From Thermoanaerobaculia bacterium (GTDB lineage: Bacteria; Acidobacteriota; Thermoanaerobaculia; Multivoradales; J023): a stretch of DNA of 64,000 nt. Below are positions 51,773 through 61,300 of the stretch, piece after piece. Numbering within the stretch: the stretch's first letter is position 1; each line of letters begins with the position of its first letter. The notes under the pieces were generated by a model. The model saw nothing but the letters and a program-made list of their open reading frames with translations. It was not told the DNA's origin and did not search any database. Location: contig JAUIJL010000014.1 of assembly GCA_030431255.1 (NCBI GenBank), positions 164,756-228,755 of the forward strand, in the 5' to 3' direction. The position numbers and the translations under genes were made by a program.

Positions 51773-54528
51773 GGCATCCGCTCCTCGAGGTCCGCGGAAA
51801 CACCAGCCGGCACCAAGACCAACACCCGCTCCTCTTCCAGCCAAAGCTTCAAGGGCAAGTCGGCGATCCGTCCCTGGGCGAAGGCGGGTCGCTCCTTCGG
51901 CAGGGGCCAGGGGCAGGCTCTTTCGAGGAATTCTTGGGCGGCCTCGGCGTCGAGCCGGGCTGCCGCAAAGCCGGTTTCCCGTTCCACCAGGATCCGGTCG
52001 AGGGGCTCCTGGTCGGTGGATTCGTCCACGAGTCGGAGGTCGTCCGAGGAAAGCGGCGACAACACGAAGATCTCATCGGCGGCGAAACGCAAGCTCAAGA
52101 CGTTTTCTGGCAGCTGGAGCCGATCCAAAAGGTGGGCAGAACCGGCGATGCGGGTGCCTTCGAGCCGTCGGAATCGTCCGAGATCCTCCGGGTTATCCTC
52201 GGAGCCGGCCGGAGCTGTCCTAGCGGTCGACACCTCGGCGGCAGGCTCCAAGTTAGTGTCGACCTTGGCTCTCGATCTTCGATGCTCCGGATCATAGAAA
52301 GGCAGATCCACGCGGCGGGCGGGTCGGCCATCGACGACCAGCTCCCGGGGGCACCCACCGTCGACCTGATCGACCCAGGCCAGCAGGACCGCTTTGCCGA
52401 GGGCCGGCGACGCGCTGCTGGACGTGACATGTCCCACGTATTGGGGATCCGAGCCGGAGCCGTCGGTCGAAGGCGCTCGGACCACGGTGCCCTGGGGCGG
52501 CGCCGGCAAGTCCATTTCCACACCCACCAGGGACCGATCGAGGGGCATCTCGTCCGTGCGCTCCAAGGCCGTTTTGCCGATGAAGCGATCTTTATTGCCA
52601 TGGATCGCCCAGGCGCAGCCGAGCCGCCGAGGGGTGGAGTCGAAATCCGTGTCGAGCCCGACGACGAGGTGTCCCTTGTCGAGACGAAGCTTGAGCAGAG
52701 CGTCGAGACCGTGGGGCCGGATGCCCGGGTCCTTTCCGGCCTCCAGAAGGGTACGCCACAGCGCGACCGAGTCGGCGGCGGCGTGGTGTAGCTCGTAGGA
52801 CAGCTCGCCGGTGAAGCTAAGGCGCAGGATGCGGCAGCGGATGCCGGCGACCTCGGTCATGCCGTGGCGGGAGAAGCGTGGAAGGTCCGGGGCGCCCAAG
52901 CGCCGCAGAAGCAGGGCCGAGCTCGGCCCGGTCACGTTGATGGCGCCGAGGCTCAGGGTTTGGTTGAGCACCGTGACGTCGAACGGCTTGGATTCGGCCC
53001 AATCTCGCAGCCAGAGCTCGCCGAAGGTGGAGCCGGCGCTGGTCAGGGTCAGGTAGAAACGGTCGGGGTTGGAAGCTTCACGGGCCACCAACCCGTCGTC
53101 CACCACATAACCCCGCTCGTCCAGCAGCAGGACGTATCGGCAGGATCCCGGCTTGAGGTTCTCCACCCGTGTCGGCAGGATGAGATTCAGGAAGTCTTCG
53201 GCGTCGGGACCGGCGATGACGAATTTGCCCAAGGTGCTGACGTCGCCGATGGAGACGGCCTCTCTGGCGGCCGAGTATTCCGCGTCCGTATCGCCGTAGG
53301 TCCAGGGACGCCACCATCCGCTGGAGCGCTCCATCCGCGCCCCTAGCCGCAGGTGCTCGTCGTGAAGCGGGGTCCTGGGGGTGGCCTGGTGGTAGGCGCC
53401 GGCGGCGATTTCGCCGACGGTGGGTTGGCGGGTCATGGGCCGTGCCGTGAACGGCGCCTGCAGACGCCCGCCTTTGGCTTTGAGGAAGCCGCGCAAATAG
53501 GGCAAACATGTGGAGCCCTGGCAAGTTCCGGTGCCCGCTAGGGTGGCTCGCTTCACCAGCTCGAGCTCTTGAAATCCCCGCTGCCACACGCTTTCCAGAT
53601 CTTCGACCGTCACCCCCGAGCAAGGGCAGATGGTGCCGGAGCTCGGGCCCGCGGGAAGATCAAAGGTCTCGGCGGCATCACCCACCGCCCTTACCGGCAG
53701 CCCTCGCCCCATGCGCAGCAGGGCGTCGCGGGCCTGAAAACCCAAACCCAACGACACCGTGTCGCAGGCGTATCGATGCTCCTTTCCGTGATGGTCGAGC
53801 ATGACCACGGCTTCCACCCTGCCGTCGCCACGCGAATTGCCTTCGAATCGGCACAGCTCACCGACCGCCTGCTCGACGTCCAGGCCCTTCGGGGGAGCAC
53901 CGACGGCAACGATGTTTCCGAGCTCGAATCCGGCAGCGTCGAGGGTTTCAGTGGCGCGCGCCGTCAGCAGGCCCTGCAGCTCCGAGCCGGGCACCACCGG
54001 CTGAAGCTCCGACGCCCCGGTGGCGATGACGATCTCATCACGGGGATGCAGACATAGGGTGGCGTCCCGGCTTCGGGCCACCACGGTGGGACCGTGGTAG
54101 ATGCCGACGACTTCTTGTCCTTGGGCGGCGTCGAGCAGGATGACCTCCGAGCCCTTGGAACGGAGGTGCTCGACCTCTGCCCGGCCCGCAGGACCACCAC
54201 CGACTACCACCACATCGCATTCGTGATGTCGGGCTTCTCGGACCGGCGATTCGTCGGCGCGGAAACCGGCTCTCGGCTCGCCGGCGTCGGGGATCAGGGG
54301 TGGTGTGCCGTCGCGATGGGATCGCTCCACCACCTGACCCGGGAGGGCCGGGGTTTGACATGCCCGAGAGTAGGCGACCCCGTCTACGGTGACCAAGCAA
54401 TGGCTGCAATCGCCGGCAAGACAAAGACAACCGCCCCCCGTGGGATGGAGGTCGGCCCGTAGCATGGTCAAAAGCAGGGAGTCGCCGTCGCGGAGCTCGA
54501 CGGTTTTTTGATCAATGGTCAGAGTCAT
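51769..54528 (-). CDS. soxA: Sarcosine oxidase alpha subunit fused to gamma
   Basis: A 919-residue subunit. N-terminal [2Fe-2S]-like domain with Cys36, Cys41, Cys44 and Cys57 (CLAGDCSHC). A short FAD/NAD Rossmann region (VVVVGGGPAGRAEVEHL). A BFD-like cluster: ICPCSGVTVEDLESV and GTCQGSTCLPYLRGFL. Then an aminomethyltransferase (GcvT-like) domain for folate from about residue 400 to 780. After the domain end (VDLPFYDPEHRR) there is a ~130-residue tail with FLERACPWPLPKERPAFAQG and LPLKLWLEEERVLVLV, which matches the gamma subunit (SoxG), including its GCPLDLHP-type motif. There is no separate gamma gene. Alpha-gamma fusion is the simplest reading. Confidence 0.85.
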   Translation of the reverse strand: MTLTIDQKTVELRDGDSLLLTMLRADLHPTGGGCLCLAGDCSHCLVTVDGVAYSRACQTPALPGQVVERSHRDGTPPLIPDAGEPRAGFRADESPVREARHHECDVVVVGGGPAGRAEVEHLRSKGSEVILLDAAQGQEVVGIYHGPTVVARSRDATLCLHPRDEIVIATGASELQPVVPGSELQGLLTARATETLDAAGFELGNIVAVGAPPKGLDVEQAVGELCRFEGNSRGDGRVEAVVMLDHHGKEHRYACDTVSLGLGFQARDALLRMGRGLPVRAVGDAAETFDLPAGPSSGTICPCSGVTVEDLESVWQRGFQELELVKRATLAGTGTCQGSTCLPYLRGFLKAKGGRLQAPFTARPMTRQPTVGEIAAGAYHQATPRTPLHDEHLRLGARMERSSGWWRPWTYGDTDAEYSAAREAVSIGDVSTLGKFVIAGPDAEDFLNLILPTRVENLKPGSCRYVLLLDERGYVVDDGLVAREASNPDRFYLTLTSAGSTFGELWLRDWAESKPFDVTVLNQTLSLGAINVTGPSSALLLRRLGAPDLPRFSRHGMTEVAGIRCRILRLSFTGELSYELHHAAADSVALWRTLLEAGKDPGIRPHGLDALLKLRLDKGHLVVGLDTDFDSTPRRLGCAWAIHGNKDRFIGKTALERTDEMPLDRSLVGVEMDLPAPPQGTVVRAPSTDGSGSDPQYVGHVTSSSASPALGKAVLLAWVDQVDGGCPRELVVDGRPARRVDLPFYDPEHRRSRAKVDTNLEPAAEVSTARTAPAGSEDNPEDLGRFRRLEGTRIAGSAHLLDRLQLPENVLSLRFAADEIFVLSPLSSDDLRLVDESTDQEPLDRILVERETGFAAARLDAEAAQEFLERACPWPLPKERPAFAQGRIADLPLKLWLEEERVLVLVPAGVSADLEERMP

Positions 54529-54551
54529 CGTTGGATCGATTCCAGCTCGGT

Positions 54552-55898
54552 TTAGAGCAGACCCAGGCCGGCGAGCAAGACCGCCGTCACCGCCAGGGGA
54601 ATGCCGACCACCATCAGAGGTTTCCAGCGGGGGGTGACCTTTAGACGCCCGGCGCCTGAGTTGGTGTCTTGAAGAAAGCGGTCGAAGGTCCAGCTGAAGA
54701 TGACGTAAAAGCTCAGCAGCAGGCCGCCGGCGGGTAGAAGGTAGCTGCCGGACACCGTGTCGGCGAGCACGAAGAGGTCCATGCCGAATATCCGGACGTC
54801 GGACCAGGGGCCTTGGGAGAGAATCATCGGCACGGAGAGCACGAGGAAAGTCCCGGCGGTCAGCCAGGACGCGGATTTCCGGCGAATGTCGACCATGTCG
54901 GTGAGCGTCGTGGTCAGGACCTCGTGGAGGGCGGCGGCGGAGGTGATCGCCGCCAGGATCAAGAGGAAAAAGAAGAGCGATCCGAAGAGCCGACCGGCGG
55001 GCATTTGGGTGAAGAGGTGGGTCATGGTGACGAAGAGCAGCCCGGGTCCCGCGTCCGGCTCGAGATCAAAAGCGAAGAGGGCGGGGAAGATCACCAGGCC
55101 GGCCAGCACGGCGATGGCGGTGTCGAAAACCACGACGATGGCGGCGTTGCCCGGCACGTCGCTGCGCTCGGGGTCCAGGTAACCACCCAGGCCGAAGGCT
55201 GCGGCCATGCCGATGCCGATCGAATAAAAGGCCTGCCCCAGGGCGGCGAGCATGGTCTCGGGGGTGAGGGAGGTGAAGTCGGGCGTGAGGTACCAGGCGA
55301 GGCCGCGCCCGGCCCCCTCGAAAGTCATGGAGCGGACGGCGAGGGCGACCAACAGCAGCACGAGCAGGGGCATGGCGACCTTGGCGACCCGTTCCAGGCC
55401 GTTGCGAAGGCCGCGGGCGACGATCAGGGCGAGCACGAGCACGACCCCCGCGGTGTAGGCGAGCACCGGGCCGGGCGAGGCGATAAATGACTGGAATTGA
55501 GCGGTGAGCTGGTCCGGAGGCGTCCCGGTCAGGTCGCCGGAAACGATGCGGAAGAAGTAACCCACAATCCAGCCGATCAGCATCACGTAGTAGGACTCGA
55601 TGAGGACCGCGGCGATGACGGCCAGCCAACCCAACAGATTCCAAGGATTGGATGTCGAGCCGGTGAGGCGGGCCATGCCCGCGATGGGTGTGAGCTGAGC
55701 GCGGCGTCCGAGAGAGATCTCGGCGGTCAGCAGGGGGATGCCGATGAGCAGGGCAAACGCCAAATAAACGACGAGAAAGGCTCCGCCGCCGTTCATGCCC
55801 GTCATATACGGGAATCGCCAAATATTGCCGAGGCCGACGGCGAATCCGGCGGTCGCCATGATGAATCCGAATCGGCTGGCCCAGGTTTCTCGTGCCAT
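54552..55898 (-). CDS. Sodium-dependent NSS-family transporter
   Basis: A 448-residue neurotransmitter:sodium symporter. The TM1 motif VGLGNIWRFPYMTGMNGGGAF is present, with the expected 11 membrane segments, and AAFGLGGYLDPER and SAAALHEVLTTTLTDM in later helices. Bacterial members (MhsT, LeuT) take up amino acids with sodium; it lacks an obvious 12th segment, as do other short bacterial forms. It is directly upstream of the sarcosine oxidase alpha gene by 23 bp in the same direction, so import of sarcosine, glycine or a betaine-derived methylamine is the likely role. Confidence 0.93.
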   Translation of the reverse strand: MARETWASRFGFIMATAGFAVGLGNIWRFPYMTGMNGGGAFLVVYLAFALLIGIPLLTAEISLGRRAQLTPIAGMARLTGSTSNPWNLLGWLAVIAAVLIESYYVMLIGWIVGYFFRIVSGDLTGTPPDQLTAQFQSFIASPGPVLAYTAGVVLVLALIVARGLRNGLERVAKVAMPLLVLLLVALAVRSMTFEGAGRGLAWYLTPDFTSLTPETMLAALGQAFYSIGIGMAAAFGLGGYLDPERSDVPGNAAIVVVFDTAIAVLAGLVIFPALFAFDLEPDAGPGLLFVTMTHLFTQMPAGRLFGSLFFFLLILAAITSAAALHEVLTTTLTDMVDIRRKSASWLTAGTFLVLSVPMILSQGPWSDVRIFGMDLFVLADTVSGSYLLPAGGLLLSFYVIFSWTFDRFLQDTNSGAGRLKVTPRWKPLMVVGIPLAVTAVLLAGLGLL

Positions 55899-56108
55899 AT
55901 GGGTATTGTATGGGTTTGCCGATAGGAGCGGTGAGGCGCGGATCCTTTCCAGTAGGACTTGTCCAGAATTGTTCTGTAGGCGGGGCGGCGCCGGCGGGAA
56001 AAAAAGATCCGTTTTGCCGGGCTGGGCAGATCCTCAGTTGGCTGATAAGCTAAAACGATTCAGTTGAAGGAATTCGAAGTCGCAAACGACTTGTGCTTAG
56101 GAGACGAG

Positions 56109-57995
56109 ATGGACGGCCTATGGACTTCTCGGTGGGCTTCTCGGTGGACTACTCGGTGGATCTCTCGGGCGTTTCGTGCCGCTCCACGGGCCGGAGCCCG
56201 CCCATGGACGTCGATGCTGCTGGTGGCATGTGTGTGTGGCGCGTTCCTCAATGCCATGCTCCCCAATGCCGCGGTCGCGCAAGAGGATGATCTTTGGGAC
56301 GAAGAGGTTCGACAACACGGCATTTTCCTGGATTCTCTGGACGTCAGCCTGATCAATATCGAGGTCTACGCAGAGCAGGACGGTAGTCCGGTGACGGATC
56401 TGGAGGTGACGGACTTCGAGCTGTTGGACGATGGTGAGCCGATGGAGATCAGCCACTTCCAACACGTGCGGGACGGCCGAAGGGTGCGGGACCTTCTAAA
56501 GACGGCCGTGGACGAATCCGGGGAGCCGGCGGGCGGGGCGACGGACCCGTCCGACCCGGAGCCTGGAAATCTAGAGCCGCAAGAGCCGTCGACCCTGGTG
56601 ATTCTCGTGGACCATCCTTTTCTGGCCCCCGCCGCGGGACAGATGGTCTTTGAGCGCATCTCGCAGCAGCTGGACTCGATCGTGGCCCAGGGCACCCGCA
56701 TGCTCTTGGTGAGCAAAGACCGCAAGGTGGAGATCGTCCAGCCCTTGACGTCGGATTTGGCTGCCGTCCGCGGGTCCCTCGAGCAGCTGGTCCAAAAACC
56801 CGGCACGAGCAGTCGGATGGAAGTGGCTCGGCTCATCCAGAGCGTCACGTCGGGACCGACCGAAGGCCTTGCCCGCTCCGGCCCCGGGGGCGCCGGCGGG
56901 AGCACCAAACGCACCTCCTTGCTCGACGCCCGGTCCGCCTATCAACAGGCGCGCAACCACAGCCAGGAAATGCGCGGTGAGATGCAGCTGAGCGTGAGAT
57001 TGTTGCGCAAATTTCTCAGCTCACTCGCCGGTTTGCCCGGCCGAAAGGCCCTGCTCTATGTGGCCGACCGTCTGCCGACTCGACCGGGAGAGCTGGTTTG
57101 GCAAGCCTGGTTCCAGAAATTCGGCTTCGATTGGGGCCCCGAGCTGGGGGCGGCCTCGGTCGACGCGGCTCTAGCGGAATTCGACACCACCGCCGAGGTC
57201 CGGGAGCTGATCGCCGATGCGAGCTCCAGCCGAGTCGCCTTCTATCCCATCGGGTTGGGGGCGGACGCCGGGCCGAGCCTGACCGGTGCCGAGAGCCGTG
57301 GGATTTCGATCGGCGGCGCGGGGCGGACGCAATTTCGTGAGCAAGACTCCGGCCTGCGGTGGCTGGCGGCGCGAACGGGAGGCCGAGCCGCCATCGGGCG
57401 AGGCAATGCCGAGACCTTTTTTGCGGGCCTGCAATCCGACCTCACCGACTATTACTCCCTGGCCTACGCCTCTCCCCATCGCGGCGACGGCAGAACCCAC
57501 AAGATTGAGGTCCGGGTCCGCCGGCCGGGAGTGAAGGTCCGCTATTTAGAAGAGTATCGGGACAAGTCCGCGGATCAGCAAATGGCCGACCGAACCCTCT
57601 CGTCGGTGATGTTGGGCACGCGGGCCAACCCCCTCGATGCCAAAGTCGAGCTGGGCAAAGCCAAACGTCAAAAGGACGGCCTCTATCGATTGCCCATCGA
57701 GGTGCAGGTGCCGATGGCGAATTTGGTGCTGTTGCCCGGCGAGATCTCCCACTCCGGCAAGCTGACCCTGGTGCTCGTGGTCAGCGACCTCGATGGCGGC
57801 TTGAGTGATCCGGTCCGGATTCGATTGCCTTTCGAGATCAAAAACATTCATCTCATGGAAGCCCTTTCCAGCACCTTTGAATATCCCACAGAGCTGCTGA
57901 TCCGTCAGGGACGCCAGGTGTTGGGAGTCGGGCTGCGGGACGATCTCGCGGACGTCGGCTCGACGCTGACCCTCGAGGTCGAGGTCGGTTCGTGA
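56109..57995 (+). CDS. VWFA-related secreted protein 1 (MIDAS-less)
   Basis: A 628-residue protein of the acidobacterial VWFA-related family. It starts with the odd repeat RWASRWTTRWISR, followed by a signal segment (MLLVACVCGAFLNAML, cleavage near AAVAQ). Then the family block VTDLEVTDFELLDDGEPMEI. The VWFA strand is LVILVDHPFL, so the DxSxS metal site is missing here. FLSSLAGLPGRKALLYVADR and LAARTGGRAAIGRG are typical of the family. AGGAG lies five bases ahead of the ATG. It is the first gene of a three-gene operon; its stop overlaps the next start. Confidence 0.8.
   Translation: MDGLWTSRWASRWTTRWISRAFRAAPRAGARPWTSMLLVACVCGAFLNAMLPNAAVAQEDDLWDEEVRQHGIFLDSLDVSLINIEVYAEQDGSPVTDLEVTDFELLDDGEPMEISHFQHVRDGRRVRDLLKTAVDESGEPAGGATDPSDPEPGNLEPQEPSTLVILVDHPFLAPAAGQMVFERISQQLDSIVAQGTRMLLVSKDRKVEIVQPLTSDLAAVRGSLEQLVQKPGTSSRMEVARLIQSVTSGPTEGLARSGPGGAGGSTKRTSLLDARSAYQQARNHSQEMRGEMQLSVRLLRKFLSSLAGLPGRKALLYVADRLPTRPGELVWQAWFQKFGFDWGPELGAASVDAALAEFDTTAEVRELIADASSSRVAFYPIGLGADAGPSLTGAESRGISIGGAGRTQFREQDSGLRWLAARTGGRAAIGRGNAETFFAGLQSDLTDYYSLAYASPHRGDGRTHKIEVRVRRPGVKVRYLEEYRDKSADQQMADRTLSSVMLGTRANPLDAKVELGKAKRQKDGLYRLPIEVQVPMANLVLLPGEISHSGKLTLVLVVSDLDGGLSDPVRIRLPFEIKNIHLMEALSSTFEYPTELLIRQGRQVLGVGLRDDLADVGSTLTLEVEVGS
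56129..56164 (+). repeat. 12-bp tandem repeat inside the signal region
   Basis: Three units, TCGGTGGGCTTC, TCGGTGGACTAC, TCGGTGGATCTC, encode the SRWxxRW repetition at the start of the VWFA-related protein. In frame and a multiple of three. Confidence 0.7.
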
Positions 57996-60034
57996 GCTCG
58001 AGCGGTCCGGACAGCCTTCGCGCCACAGGTTTTGGCAGGTGGTTTTGGCTCGGGTTGGGATGGGCTCTGTGGGTGGCCTTGATGCCCCGACTCTTGCTCG
58101 GTCAGACACCGCCGGAGCTGCAAATTCGCACCTTGCCCGGGGCAAAAGCCGACGTGGCCGCGTTGCTCTTCGCCGGCACCGAAGGCGGTTCCCTATGGAC
58201 CGCGGCCTCGGTGTTGCCGTCGGCTGCCGGAGACGGTTTGGAGCTGAGCCTCGAGATCGACGGGCGATCGTGGTTGGAGACCCACGATCCGCCGCCGGCC
58301 AAGCTGGGTCTTGAAATCTATGTCTACGTACTTTCCGAGTCCAAGCTGGTGGAAAGCTTCGCCGGCCGTTTGACCCTCGACACCGCCACCCATGGGGATC
58401 GATTGGCTGCCGGCGGGCTGCGGATCGGTCTGCCCTTTCGGCCCTCGTCGGATTCCGGCGACACGTCCTACGATCTTCGGTTGTTGGTCCGCGACCGCGG
58501 GTCCCAAAGTTTTTCTCTGCGCCGCTTGCGGGCCTATGTCGGAAATTCCGGGGGCGCGGCCGCCGCCAAGATGCCGGCGCGCACGGGTTGGCTGACCGCC
58601 GGCGTGCCCGATCGAGACATGGAGCTGTTCGATCCTTGGCCCGTGTGGGTGCTCGGCCGCAATGAAACACCCCTGCCGGGTTTGGGGCTCGGGCAGGGCT
58701 GGGAGCTTGTGGACGAAAGAGGTGAGCTCTTGGCCGATTGTCGTTTGCAATGGCGGGAGGGCCGGGTTCGAATCGAGGGAGAGGCGGATTGCGCGGGTAG
58801 CCGGCGGCTTCGCCCCAGCGGAGCTTCCGCGAAAGAGCGGGGTTGGAGCCAACCGATACTTCTGCTGGAAGCGGCCTGGAACGATCAGAATCCGAGCTGG
58901 GCACAAGTCCGAAGGATGCTCGAAAACCCCGAGGAACGCCGGCAGGTGGTGTTGGAGGACTTGGAGGGTCGACGTTCCCGTCGGGTCGCCGCTTTGGTCA
59001 GAGCCTACGAGGAGGTGCTGGAGCAGCTGACCTCAGGGGACGTGGATCGAGCGGTCGAGTCGTTGATCGAGCTGGATAGCGGCCTCTTCGAAGCCGCGGA
59101 TCACGGGGCGGGTCGCCAGGCGGACGCACCGGAAACCTTGAGCCAGGCCGTCGTTAAGCTCGCGCGACCCTTGGCCAAGCGCTATCCGGAAAGCCTGTTG
59201 CCGATCATCTGGCTCCATTTGGCCTTGCACGATCACTATGTGCAAGAGCTTCAAGAAGATGCCTTCGTGCTCGAAGCGACGTGGGCTCGCATTCGCACCC
59301 TGGCGGAGCTTTACGCCGAGTCCGCGGACGACGCTGGACAGGAGATGTCGGGGCGTTTGGCGTCGTCGGTGCTCGCCGAGCTCGGCATCGCCGTCGACGA
59401 GGCCGGCTTGCCGCGCTCGGCCCTGAGGCTCCTGGAGCAGGCGACGGAGGTGGATCCGAGCAACGCAGAGGTGTGGCGCTACCTGGTTTTTTGGCACGAG
59501 CGCCGCGGTCAGGTCGATCGAGCCGTGGGCGCCCTGGAGAAGCTCTTGGAGCTGCGTCCGGAGCTCGACGATGCCCGGCTGCGGTGGGCGATCGGCTTGC
59601 GCCGTTTGGGCCGCACCGACTCCGCCATGGCGGCATTGGAGACCCTGCTCGACGGGCGGGAGGCGCCGGAGGTGAAGGTGATCGCCTTTCAAGAAGCCGC
59701 GCGCCTTCACGGCGAAGCGGGCCGGTTCGAGCCGGCGATCTCCTTGTTGGAAGACGCGGTGATCCGATTCCCCACCAACCAGCGTCTACGTCTACAGCTC
59801 GCGCATTACTTGGAGCGCCGCCCGGGCCGCGATGTCGAGGACCGCCGCCGAGCCGGTGCCTTGCTCGACGAGCTGCCCGCGGCGGAAGGTCCTTCGCCGC
59901 GATATGTCTACCAACAACCTCCGTCGTCCGAGGACGGCAGCGCGCGCATTGAGCTCCGTCGGCATGCCATCGCTCGCCTGCCGGTGCTGGCCCAGGCGAT
60001 AGCCGCCGTCAACCGAAGGGAGGCACGAAGATGA
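57992..60034 (+). CDS. TPR protein of the VWFA operon
   Basis: A 680-residue protein with an N-terminal signal-anchor (WFWLGLGWALWVALMPRLLLGQ) and a middle beta-rich region without a known motif, then TPR-like repeats from about residue 440 (RSALRLLEQATEVDPSNAEVW, RGQVDRAVGALEKLLELRPE, GRFEPAISLLEDAVIRFP). It starts with GTG overlapping the stop of gene 1 (GTGA) and its stop overlaps the start of gene 3 (ATGA). Likely a periplasmic adaptor between the two VWFA-type proteins; inference from coupling. Confidence 0.8.
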   Translation: MSSSGPDSLRATGFGRWFWLGLGWALWVALMPRLLLGQTPPELQIRTLPGAKADVAALLFAGTEGGSLWTAASVLPSAAGDGLELSLEIDGRSWLETHDPPPAKLGLEIYVYVLSESKLVESFAGRLTLDTATHGDRLAAGGLRIGLPFRPSSDSGDTSYDLRLLVRDRGSQSFSLRRLRAYVGNSGGAAAAKMPARTGWLTAGVPDRDMELFDPWPVWVLGRNETPLPGLGLGQGWELVDERGELLADCRLQWREGRVRIEGEADCAGSRRLRPSGASAKERGWSQPILLLEAAWNDQNPSWAQVRRMLENPEERRQVVLEDLEGRRSRRVAALVRAYEEVLEQLTSGDVDRAVESLIELDSGLFEAADHGAGRQADAPETLSQAVVKLARPLAKRYPESLLPIIWLHLALHDHYVQELQEDAFVLEATWARIRTLAELYAESADDAGQEMSGRLASSVLAELGIAVDEAGLPRSALRLLEQATEVDPSNAEVWRYLVFWHERRGQVDRAVGALEKLLELRPELDDARLRWAIGLRRLGRTDSAMAALETLLDGREAPEVKVIAFQEAARLHGEAGRFEPAISLLEDAVIRFPTNQRLRLQLAHYLERRPGRDVEDRRRAGALLDELPAAEGPSPRYVYQQPPSSEDGSARIELRRHAIARLPVLAQAIAAVNRREARR

Positions 60035-61212
60035 GCGCGCGGCGCTGGATGGTGCTCGGTGTGTGGTGGTGCTCGGGTTGGGTCCTGATGCTCACCCCTG
60101 CCTTGGGCTTAGATCTCTTCGTTCACCATCCGCGGGACGGACAGGTGGTTTTCGGCTCGGTGGAGGTGCGGCTCGAGGTCTTAGAGGACGCGCCGATTCG
60201 GGACATCGTGATCCGTTTGGACGGTCAGGAGGTGAAGAAGCTGACCGCCGAGCCGTTCCTCACCACCGTGGATGTGGGAGAAGAGAATCGCGGCCATGTG
60301 CTGGAGATTATCGCCACAGATGTTGAGGGAGCCTCGGTCACGCGCACCATCGTCACGGGCCGCATCGAGGTGCATTTCGAGCTCGATTTAGGCCTCCAGC
60401 AGCTCTACGTCACCATCGACTCGAACGCGCAGGCTTCGAAGCAGCTGTCGAGAGAGGACTTTCAGGTGCTCGACGACAAAGTGCCCCAAGATTTGGTGAC
60501 CTTCGAAGACGGCAACGCGCCGTTCACCGCGGCCCTGCTGGTGGATTCGAGCCGCAGCATGGTCGGTCGGCCGTTGGCGTCGGCTTTGGCGGGGGCCCGG
60601 GCCTTCGTGGCCGGCATGCGACCCTTGGACGAAGCCGCGGTCTTGGTCTTCTCGGATCGGCTGCAAGCGAGAACCCCGTTTACCGCCGATCCGGAAGCGG
60701 TCGCGGAGCAGGTCGCCCGGGTCGAGGCCTCGGGCGGCACCGCCGTCTACGACCACCTCTACCTCGCCTTGGAGCAAATCAGCCGTCGCCAAGGACGCCA
60801 AGTGGTGATTTTGTTATCGGACGGCATCGATGTGGAAAGCGTCCTGTCACTCCAGGATGTGGAGTGGAAGGCCCGCCGAAGCCAGGCATTGATCTATTGG
60901 ATTCGTCCCCGAGGCCAAATCGAGGAAGGTAGCTCGTTCTTCTCCTTTTGGCGTGGCGCGGAGCAATATGCCGAAGACCTCAAAGCCTTCGAGCAATTGG
61001 TCGAAGGCACCGGCGGCCGGATCCTGGAAGTGGATCACATCGATCGAGCGGGCGAGCTGCTGGCTGAGATCTTGGCCGAGCTGCGCAGCCAATACGTGCT
61101 CGGCTACTACCCGACCCGAGACCTCGACGACGGCGCCTGGCACACCGTCGACGTCAAAGCGCGCGGCCTAAGCCTCCGCCATCGCCAGGGATATTTCGAC
61201 GAGTCACCGTAG
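60031..61212 (+). CDS. VWFA-related secreted protein 2 with intact MIDAS
   Basis: A 393-residue protein of the VWFA-related family. Signal segment at about 8-26. An N-terminal beta domain (LFVHHPRDGQVVFGSVEVRL) looks like a Ig-type big-domain. The VWFA domain starts near residue 120 and has the MIDAS DSSRS (Asp172, Ser174, Ser176), with DEAAVLVFSD and VVILLSDGIDVES. It ends in LRSQYVLGYYPTRDLDDG and RHRQGYFDE, the standard family tail. Third gene of the operon, coupled by ATGA. Confidence 0.85.
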   Translation: MSARRWMVLGVWWCSGWVLMLTPALGLDLFVHHPRDGQVVFGSVEVRLEVLEDAPIRDIVIRLDGQEVKKLTAEPFLTTVDVGEENRGHVLEIIATDVEGASVTRTIVTGRIEVHFELDLGLQQLYVTIDSNAQASKQLSREDFQVLDDKVPQDLVTFEDGNAPFTAALLVDSSRSMVGRPLASALAGARAFVAGMRPLDEAAVLVFSDRLQARTPFTADPEAVAEQVARVEASGGTAVYDHLYLALEQISRRQGRQVVILLSDGIDVESVLSLQDVEWKARRSQALIYWIRPRGQIEEGSSFFSFWRGAEQYAEDLKAFEQLVEGTGGRILEVDHIDRAGELLAEILAELRSQYVLGYYPTRDLDDGAWHTVDVKARGLSLRHRQGYFDESP

Positions 61213-61300
61213 CTCGACAGCACCTACCTTTCTTTAGTGAGCAGTCCCATCGACGGAAAACCGGAAGGGTTCTAGGGAAAGGTCGCTCTGATCTTTGGGA

